Source: Apiosordaria backusii | Lineage: Eukaryota; Ascomycota; Sordariomycetes; Sordariales; Lasiosphaeriaceae | Length of the DNA stretch: 64,000 bases | Direction of reading: 5' to 3' | NCBI GenBank assembly: GCA_030549205.1 | Contig: JAUKTV010000007.1 | Location: 1,178,001 to 1,242,000, forward strand | Shown: positions 55,846-64,000 of the stretch, in pieces | Position numbering within the stretch: position 1 is the stretch's first letter | Layout: each line of letters opens with the position of its first letter | Made by a program: the position numbers and the translations under genes | The notes under the pieces: model-generated | Database searches by the model: none | What the model saw: only the letters and a program-made list of their open reading frames with translations | What the model was told of the DNA's origin: nothing

Positions 55846-57229
55846 ATGAAGTTGGACACACGCGCTATGCGCCATCTCACAGCCGAAGACTGGAAAGTCC
55901 TCGCAGCTGTATGTACCCCTCCACATCATGCCCCCCTATCGCGTACCTTGCTGGCCTCAACAACCACCCCTTAAAAATCCCCCCCTGATCATAACCCCTT
56001 CCACACACACCCCAAACTAACCCCCCCTCCAGGTAGAACAAGGCACCAAAAACCACGAACTCGTCCCCCTCCCCCTAATCGAGCGCTTCTCCCGCCTCAA
56101 AGGCGGCTCCTCCCTCGTCTCCAAATGCATCTCCACCCTCGCCAAATCCTCCCTCATCGCCAAAATGAAAGAAGCCAAATACGACGGCTACCGCCTCACC
56201 TACGGCGGCCTCGACTACCTAGCCCTCCACTCCCACGCCCAAAAAAACCACATCTACTCCGTCGGCTCCCGCGTGGGCGTCGGCAAAGAATCCGACATCA
56301 TGATCGTAGCCGACCACACCGGCGCCCAGCAAATCCTCAAAATCCACCGCCTCGGCCGCATCTCCTTCCGCACCGTAAAAACCAACCGCGACTACCTCCG
56401 AAAAAACCCCAGCAACTCCTCCTGGATGTACCTCTCCACCCTCGCCGCCCGCAAGGAATTCCTCTTCCTCTCCGCCCTCCACTCCGCCGGAATCCCCGTG
56501 CCCACCCCCATCGCCCACAGCCGGCACACCATCATCATGTCCCTCGTAGACGCGCCCCCCCTCAGGCAAATCTCCTCCGTCCCCGACCCCGCGTCTCTTT
56601 ATGCCTCCCTCATAGAACTCTACCTCCGCCTCGCCAAACACGGCCTCATCCACGGCGACTACAACGAGTTCAACATCCTCATCCGCGAGGACGTTTCCAC
56701 CAACCCCGACGACGACGACGGGACAGAAACAATCACCTTGACCCCAGTGGTCATCGACTTCCCCCAAATGGTCTCGATGGAGCACGTCAATGCCGAAATG
56801 TACTTTGACCGCGACGTCAACTGCATCAAGACCTTTTTCGAGAGGCGCTTCCACTTCAAGGCCACGACCCCGGGCCCCTTTTACAAGGACGTCAGGAAGA
56901 CGGTCGGCAGGGACGGCTTCCAGCGGCTGGACGCCGCGCTGGAGGCGTCGGGCATCACCAAGAAGATGGCCAAGGATCTCGAGGCCGCTATCCGGCAGCA
57001 CGAAGAGGAGAAGAAGCAGAACCCATCGGCATACGAGTCGGGTGATGGAGACGAAGAGGATGATGACGAGGATGATGACGAGGATGAGGATGAGGAGGAC
57101 GAAGAAGAACAACAACAACAAGAGGGTGCGGGTGACAAGGAGGGAGAACCACAAATCATCATTGGGTCCAAGGCCCCATTAGGGAGTGAAGAGGGGCTGG
57201 AAAAGCTCAGCATTAATGACAAGACGTAA
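55846..57229 (+). CDS. RIO2: RIO2 atypical serine kinase/ATPase
   Basis: ATPase/kinase needed for late cytoplasmic maturation of the 40S ribosomal subunit (20S to 18S rRNA). Exons 55846-55908 and 56033-57229 give 419 aa. The N-terminal winged-helix domain (MKLDTRAMRHLTAEDWKVLAA onward, to about residue 95) is specific to RIO2. The RIO kinase domain shows the P-loop VGSRVGVGKESDI and the IxxK lysine in QILKIHRLGR. The catalytic loop is HGDYNEFNILI with D230, and the metal-binding segment VVIDFPQMV has D263. A short insert DDDDGTE precedes the latter. The C-terminus is an Asp/Glu-rich tract with a Gln run, common in fungal RIO2. The intron (124 nt) is pyrimidine-rich and phase 0. Confidence 0.96.
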
Positions 57230-57869
57230 TTCAAAACCAGGTTGATCACAAACATGACTGTCCTGTGCATTTCATTAGTGACCGGACTCTGAAAAAACTC
57301 GAATAATCTGCGAGCACTTCTCTTTACTCAAGATGCTTGAACTAGGCTTGACCCAAAGTCTAGAGATGCTTGAATTGTGCTTGACCAACAGTTTTGAAGA
57401 TCACGATTCATAGGTCACGGTCAAGCAGCGGGCAGATCACAAACATGATCCTAAAAAAAGTTCTGAGAAAATACTGGGGCCGATCTCTTCCATTCATCCC
57501 ATGCTGTTAGGCTCGACGTCTAGTTAAACTACACCTCTGAGTTCCCAGTGAATATTGACAAGTACAAACAAAGAAACAATTCTGTGCTGCCGTCCAACCA
57601 CCCTCTCTGAAAACGAGTTGATAAACCATTTAACTAACATGTTTTCGCCCTGTAAACATAGCAGAGAGGTAATTATGTGTGCTGGCAGCCCCAAACACTC
57701 GCCGACCGAACCCAAGGCCGCCGCGCTCCAATCGAAATGACAATGAACTCGTAACCGATATCATCTTGAACAGAACCTCCGAGATAAGAAGACTGATGTG
57801 ATGGGTAAAAAGTTCCGCAAGTGTAATCAGACATGGGCATAGATGGGCAGGGCATCAATCCTCGATCGT
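57230..57869. terminator. Convergent 3' intergenic region
   Basis: 640 bp between the ends of RIO2 (+) and the RRM gene (-). A near-repeat of the phrase AGATGCTTGAA(C/T)T(A/G)GGCTTGACC occurs at about 57330 and 57365, and GATCACAAACATGA at about 57244 and 57436. No coding evidence. Confidence 0.45.
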
Positions 57870-59826
57870 TCAAGCCTTCTCCTTCTTGACCAAAGGCTCC
57901 TTCTTGATGATGGGCGACGACTGGGTGCTACCCTTCTTCGCAGTCGGAGAGTCGACCACCGTCACGCCCTCGTCGGCAGATCCATCGTCCGAAGACGCAG
58001 TCGCCGAAGGAATGCTATGCCTGGAAACATGATGTAAGTCATCTTGGGCCAAACTGACCACAAGACGTGGGGGGCGGACATACATCAAGTTGGTACGACC
58101 AAGACCCTGAGACATGACCGGAGTCGTGTTCGCACTAGCACCAATGCTGGTGCGGATAGGGACACGAGGAGCGTAAGAGCTACACAAAAAGTCAGTCAGG
58201 TCATCATGATGAGCGGCAGAGAGTGAAGCAACATACATGTCAGCTCCCACACCAGAGCGACGGCTCCAGGGGGCCTGCTGGTAGATGCTGGGGTGGATAC
58301 CAACATCCGCCGTACCATAAGCACCGATATTATACTCGTTGGTGCGGAATTGGCGACGCTCTGCAGTGATGCGCTTCAGCTCCTTCTGGGCAGGAGTGTC
58401 GGCATAGCGAACCTGCATCAACATCCCCTCGTCACCAATGGAGGCACCATGGTACTGCTTGATGATATCCTCGCATTCCTCGCGAGTCTCAAATCTAATA
58501 CAATATTAGCATCTTGCCCGCACCATGCAGCCACCGGAAAAGAACTTACCGAGCAAAGCCAACACCACGGCTGTTGCCCATGCTATCCCGAAGGATCTTG
58601 CTGGACACGACATGATAGCCAGCGAAGATGGCATTCAACTCCGACTCATTGAGACGCTTGGGCAAGTTGGAGAGGTACAGGTTGGTCGAACCCTCATCGC
58701 CCTCTGCTTTGAGTCTCGCATTGAAGCTCTCCTGTCTCCATGGTTAAAATCAATCGTAGGTCGCGGAGTCGAAGTGGACTTACCCGAGCAAAGCCAACTT
58801 CGTAGCCAAGATGATAGAAGCCCCGAATGCACTTCTCCGAGTCACGAACATCGGCGAACTTGGCGAATCCAAAACTGGGAACAAAAGTCAGTCAAACATC
58901 AAAGAGCATGTGAAGTGAAGTGTGGCATACCCTTTGCAGGCACCGGTGGCTGTGTCGATAATGGCCTTGCTTTGCTCAACGGTACCGAAGCGAGAGGCAT
59001 AGCGATGCAGCAAATCGTCATCGGTGGTGGGATGCAGGCCACGAATGTAAACGTTGCGATTGCCATGAATGCGGTTCTCCAGACACTGTTCGATAGACTT
59101 GATATGAGTAGGAGGGGTAAAGACCGCAGGAACAGCCTCAGGAATCGCCGGGGTCTGCTTCAAGAGCTCCAGAAGCTCCTCGTCGATGGGCTGTGAGGCC
59201 TTGGGGGCCGTACCAGGCATGACAACCTGCTCGGGGGATGGAGTTGTGTAGCTCGATCGAAAGACGGCAACGCGTGAGCCCGCGCCACGCTCCGAGGCAC
59301 TGCCGAAAAAGGGGGTGGCGGGGGTCGACTCGGTGGTCGAATAAGAACCACGACGATTCTCCAAAGCGGGAACCTCGCTGCTGCTGCGGTCCGCATATGA
59401 AGCGACTCGACCCGGCGTGTAGGGCATGGCGTGGTAGGGAACGGGCAAGGGAGCAAAGTTTCCCTGAACAGGAAACTGACCGGAGACGCTGTAGCCATAG
59501 GCGGCTTCAGGAGCCAATCCAACGTGAACGGGGACAGAGTAGCCTTGGTAAGCGACGGGCTGCTCCTGGCCAGCCATGTAGCCGTGATGCTGAAGCTGGG
59601 CCATGTTGGCCGCCCCATGGCTGCCGCCAGCGGGAAGACCCATCGTGCTGAATTGGTTCACGAGGGAGTCCATGCTCTCGGAGGTGTGACCAAGATGATG
59701 GCCATGGGCGGCGGAGCCATGCTGGCTATGGGAGCCGACTTGGGTACTGAGGAATGTTGAGTAGCCGGTTTGGCGATTGCCGCCAACCTCGGATGACATG
59801 TTGGTATTGGTGCGATAGTGGCTCAT
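57870..59826 (-). CDS. Two-RRM RNA-binding protein, RBMS/MSSP-like
   Basis: Post-transcriptional regulator that should bind single-stranded RNA or DNA. Exons 59826-58931, 58874-58784, 58731-58550, 58494-58237, 58179-58084 and 58020-57870 give 557 aa. The first 260 residues are Gly/Pro/Tyr/Ser-rich and disordered. RRM1 starts at RNVYIRGLHPTTDDDLL with RNP1 split by the first intron (CKG-FGFAKF). RRM2 starts at TNLYLSNLPKRLNESEL with RNP1 SRGVGFARF, split by the third intron. The spacing and the tail VRYADTPAQKELKRITAERRQFRTNEY resemble metazoan RBMS proteins and their fungal relatives. The C-terminus ends in Lys-rich SPIIKKEPLVKKEKA. The gene has the most introns here and a 4-kb gene-free upstream region. 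Confidence 0.9.
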
Positions 59827-62800
59827 GGTGACGAAAATACAGTCTGAAATCTAATTAGCAACCAGCTCCCGAATCGGACTGAGGCCTACACATGGAACAT
59901 CAAGCCCAAGGCCCCCGGAGAAACGTGGTGGTCGACTCAAGAACTCGGACGACGTTGGGGAAGGTCGAGGAAAGTCGAGGCCGAGGCCAAGAAGCCCGCC
60001 GCCACATACCTTGATATTTTGTCGGAAACAAGTGAGATGACTGAAGAAATAGCACAGTTAGTATTGGCGAGGAACAAAACAAACAAAGCCGATGCGAAGA
60101 GGTGAGTCAGAAGTGAAGAGTGCTTCTTGTCAGAGGCAACAAGATGTGCGGGGGAAGAGGGAAATGACAACAAGAGCGAAGTCTGGTAGTAATGAAAAAT
60201 CCGCACAATGCGGCTGCGCAAGAAGAAGATGGTCGTCAGGGCGACTGAAGGGGAAACTCGGCAGGTGCTCGTGGGTGACTAGCCCTCGGGGATGTCTAAC
60301 TGGGGTCTGAACAGCGACATGCGGGTCCTGTGAAGATACATACCTCCAAAATGGTCTTGTCTTGTACTGCTGGTTTGACAGATGTTGCGAATACAAGAAA
60401 CCGAGCCACTCAAAAGCGGAGAATGTTAGAGACCAAAGTCTTGAATGCAAGCGAGTGCGGGAGTAAGAGGATAGATCGAGCTATCGGCAAGATGAATGGA
60501 AGAGATTCGGGATCTGACTGGGTGTTGATGCTGTAACGAGAGATCAGGCAGAGTCCACAAGAGACCAAAACAAAGGGTTGGAGAAGAATGGCGATTGTTT
60601 TAAAGGAGAAGAGATGAGACGACGCCGACCAGAAATAAGTGACTGCCACCACCCTGGGTCGTGGAACCGAGGAAAGACCCGCAGTGTCGTGATCGTCCAC
60701 ATGCTTTCCTGGCTGCTGAGACAGCGGGCCAGAGGCCACGAGGAAGGTGCTGTGGAGGGAAGTAGGGGTAGGGGTAGGGCGGAGAAACTGGACGAGGACA
60801 ACCACTAGGTAGAGGGCCCTTCTTCCCCTTTCCCGGCCGAGATAGCGAACAGAAAGAACCCGAGATAGAATATGGACGGGACGGGACTTACCAACTGTCT
60901 GGCAGCAGCTGGGGGTACAGATGCAAGATACTGTGATGGTTATTGCCTAGCGATGCTGTATTCGGTACCGAAGATGAGGGAGGCGATAAGGTGCCGTCAG
61001 AATCGAATGAGCGGGAGGCTGCTGATGGTCGATGTGAAAAGCCTGAGGGGGAAAGAGCGAAGCTAGGTTGAGGGACAGGATGGGTAGGATGTTGGCGGGG
61101 TGGGTGGAGATGTTTCTTGCTGCCTTCAGTTGGGTTGAACTTTGGAACGATCTCCAGGCACTCGGGTGGGTTGTTCTATTTTGGAGGAGAAGAGAGCACC
61201 TGCCAGGAAGGGATCTGTGAGAGTGCGGTGGAATGACGCGGTTGCTCTGGGCAGGCTTTTCACCTTGGGAAAATTTCGATATTTCGCTCCTGCCTCACCT
61301 AAACCCTTCTTCTGACGTGGCTTACAAGTCCCACTTGTCCACAATACTGTCGTGGCTGCAGCTTGAACCCAGAAGCTCAACAACCTGGAAGCTGATGTTG
61401 TAAACAACCCCTTCCAACTTTTGTGGTGATGTTTCGTATTCCTTCTATCTCGGCTCGATCAACGTCAAAAAACGGAGTGACTGCTGAAAAACGGCCCCGA
61501 ACGGCGGCAACGTTTAGGTTTGTGGCTTGCCGGGGAATGGGTCAGGTACCCAGAGGAGGCGCGCACGTCTCGAACCTTTACACTTCGGACACAATCCTCG
61601 AGATTCGAAGTTGCGGCCGTTGGTGCGTGGGACCACGAAGGATTCTTCTCGATCGCCGGCACGGAGCTCTCTACACTTGACATCAGAGTTTCATCCTCAC
61701 GGCGTCTTGGTGGAAAACGAAGATGATAACATACCCGATTCTTATTGAAGACTGATGATGTTGGTAGCTATGCCTTAAGCTAATGATTCATCAAGATATG
61801 CAGCCAGAAGAGGATGGAAACCGGAGAGCTTTTGGGATATTGATTAAGGTAGAGATGGAGGAGAAACAGATAAAGATACTAGGAGGGCAACAACCCAAAG
61901 TGAAGAGACTTCAACTCGCAGCAGAGGTCGTCATGCGGAGCCAGTGTGTGTAACCTCGTTGTCTTCTTTTCGAAGAAAGAAGAGCAGACTTCAACCGCCA
62001 GATCCAAGACCGAGATGCAGCAAACGTTTTGAGTATAAGAACATTTCCGCCACCACCTTTGAATCTCACGGAACACTTATCCGATGACAAGGCCACACAG
62101 CCTGCAGCCCACCACCTACACACGCAGACTGCCAGGTGGGCAGCCACAGCAATAGAGGAGATCCATGGCGGACTTGCATCCAACATGCGAGTGTGTATGC
62201 GGAGCGGGAATGACGAGGGTCTGAGAGGAGGGGGGCGTGTAGATACCACTATCCCGAAGTCTCCTCCAGCAAGATCGCCGCTGGGCTTTCTGGAAACACC
62301 CCTCTGCCCAGTTGGAAGCATGTGAGCTTGTTGACCTCGTGTGGCGTGTAAGTTTGATTGATTGACTCTCTTCTCATTCTGTCCATTTTCTTCCGAAACG
62401 CGATGGCTTGCTGCAATATGCAACTTCGTCCCAACCTTTGGGAGTAAGAACACGTCTTGAAGGGTTGGAATTCGGAACTGACAGACAAACGCTGGATGCA
62501 CACCCACACCCCCCGACTCCCCAGCTTCATACCGGTAAAAAAGAAGCAAAAAGGATTGGCCGTTGCGTAAGGTAGGTTCGCCCATGTTTCACTCACTTGA
62601 GAAAAAATGTCTTTGGGGCCGAACCCCGGGCAATGAAATTCCCCGGTGGCTTTCCACCGGTGCTCCCACACTCAGAACTTACCTAACCAACGAAAGCCTA
62701 CCAGCATCGCCAAACCCTTCCAAACGGGCGATGAGATGGTCCTCCTTGCTTTCCTTTGCATCCTGCGTGCAGCATGTATGTGTTGTGCTCTGCACCCCGC

Positions 62801-64000
62801 CGTTGATTTCACCTTCGTTTGCTTCTTTTTGTTGACATGCGTGGTTTGTTTTCTTTGCATGTCCTGCTTCGCAGACAAGCAGCAAGACCGTGGCCGTCCC
62901 GAGACAACGCACCGACCGGACGGCCTGCTCCAGCTGTGAGCCTTTTCTTCTTCTCCCTAGATTCTCATACTGTGGTTTCCATATTTTCGGTGTCAACTCC
63001 GCGGAACATCCCGTTTGCTACTTTGGCCGTCGGACCTCCAGTAAGTCAGTCGATATCAAACTTGATAGTACCAGATATTTGTTAGTACATGCTTGGCAAA
63101 AAAAGGGGGTTCAAAAAGGGGCTTTCCAGTTGCGAAAGATGCAAATACAGGAAACAACAAAGAAATAAACCTCACCATTTCTCGTACAAGACGGGCGATT
63201 TTGTGGCGGTTTTGACGAAGCTGATTAAAGACAAACAAGGAAAAAACGGTAAGATGCCAAGCAGAGGATGGCTTTAGGATAGCAAGAGCTCCGAGACATA
63301 CACTTTTACCTGCATGTATCCTGCGGGCAGATGGCCTAGCCAATCTAGATCTGTAGATCGTCATTGCAACCAGTCGGAGAACTTTTGATCCCCCAAAAAA
63401 CCCACAGAAACGCTGTGTAGCCATGAGAAAGAGCGGGGGCCAAGCCACATCCTCCATCAGACACACCACGCCATTGATATCGCGATGAACGTTGAGCACA
63501 ACGCCATCATTACTCGTTAAACCCAGAAAACCTCTCTCCTCCGAAACCCTCACATCCCCAACAACAATAGGAAACTACAAAGGGATGGTTTTTTAGGGAC
63601 ACCGCATTGCCCATTCCGACACCAGGAAATTCTATCAGGGAATCGTGTCTAATGGGGGGGTTAGGGTCACAACCCAGCATCACCACCACACCACCCTTCA
63701 ACAACTGAGTACAAGATTTGATGAACAGACGCGTCAACAGGAGCAAAATGGTCATAGAAAAGAGCTCGATTGTCGAATTGTAACCGCTGTAAATATCTCC
63801 AGATGAAAGATAATAACTTTCTTTGAAACGCCGAAGCATCACCACCATCACTATCACCATCTTCCTGACCAACCTTCATTACCAACATTACCACCAAAAC
63901 CTCAAACTCTTGACCCTCAAACACAACTAATCTCCCTACCAACTCCAATGCCAACTCAACTTTCCGAGAACTTACAGTTACAGCCCGAACAACCCACCTC
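59827..64000. other. 4.2-kb region without a convincing gene
   Basis: Upstream of the RRM gene, so the first part is likely promoter and long 5' UTR. Frames up to 224 codons (61911-62585 minus) and 165 codons (63056-63553 minus) lack motifs, and their sequence looks like translated non-coding DNA. The window ends at 64000 without a visible gene entering. No tRNA, rRNA or repeat array was seen. Confidence 0.5.

Noticed and set aside
56219..57154. 311-codon antisense frame opposite RIO2
   Set aside because: Its sequence is a complement shadow of the RIO2 kinase domain, Val/Gly/Asp-rich without motifs.
61911..62585. 224-codon minus frame in the right-hand gap
   Set aside because: Composition is unlike a conserved protein and no domain or neighbouring exon supports it.
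63089..63277. Cys-x-x-Cys containing frame that could hint at a zinc cluster
   Set aside because: Only two cysteines (CERC) and no further ligands; too short and without splice partners.

Overview
The window looks like nuclear DNA of a filamentous ascomycete, most likely a Sordariomycete close to the Sordariales. Genes are intron-poor, with short GT-AG introns mostly of 46-110 nt. Branch sites are of the CTAAC/CTGAC type. The gene set (Zn2Cys6 regulator, SigF-like NTF2 membrane protein, CYSTM peptide, CSC1/RSN1 channel, hamartin, two-RRM RBMS-like protein) is typical of that group. There is no sign of prokaryotic, viral or organellar DNA. Species assignment is inference from recognised families.

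Layout. 1-9490: one Zn2Cys6 regulator with a PAS-like region (3547-6155), in about 3.5 kb and 3.3 kb of non-coding flank. 9491-15830: a small hypothetical gene (-), mismatch-repair MLH1 (+) and class II fructose-bisphosphate aldolase (+). 15831-19417: an accessory-looking patch with a degenerate 111-bp tandem repeat and a single-exon F-box-like Cys-rich protein (-). 19418-26792: a hotdog thioesterase (-), the mitochondrial CoA carrier LEU5 (-), a METTL4-type MT-A70 methyltransferase (+), mitoribosomal uL23m (-) and a DJ-1/PfpI protein (-). 27589-34283: hamartin TSC1 (+), a single-pass Arg-rich membrane protein (+, frameshifted) and a SigF-like NTF2 membrane protein (+). 34949-47546: a CSC1/OSCA channel (-), an FAD monooxygenase (+), an intron-containing tRNA-Arg(CCG) (-), a CYSTM peptide (-), RIB7 (+, frameshifted) and an NCS1 purine/cytosine permease (-, frameshifted). 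49160-59826: the exocytic SM protein SEC1 (+, frameshifted near its end), proteasome RPN1 (-), RIO2 kinase (+) and a two-RRM protein (-). 59827-64000 shows no convincing gene.

Most genes are unlinked housekeeping functions: DNA repair, glycolysis, CoA import, mitochondrial translation, TOR control, riboflavin synthesis, exocytosis, protein turnover and 40S maturation. I see no operon-like or biosynthetic cluster.

The most notable observations are four. First, an 8-nt micro-exon supplies the third zinc-binding cysteine of the Zn2Cys6 regulator. Second, four unrelated genes each lose frame by exactly -1 inside a G homopolymer; this most likely reflects under-called bases, but should be checked. 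Third, a Ser/Arg insertion with four RRxS motifs interrupts the DJ-1 fold. Fourth, a 198-bp in-frame duplication lies in the F-box-like gene, next to a decayed 111-bp repeat. I did not find a clearly new defence or mobile system.
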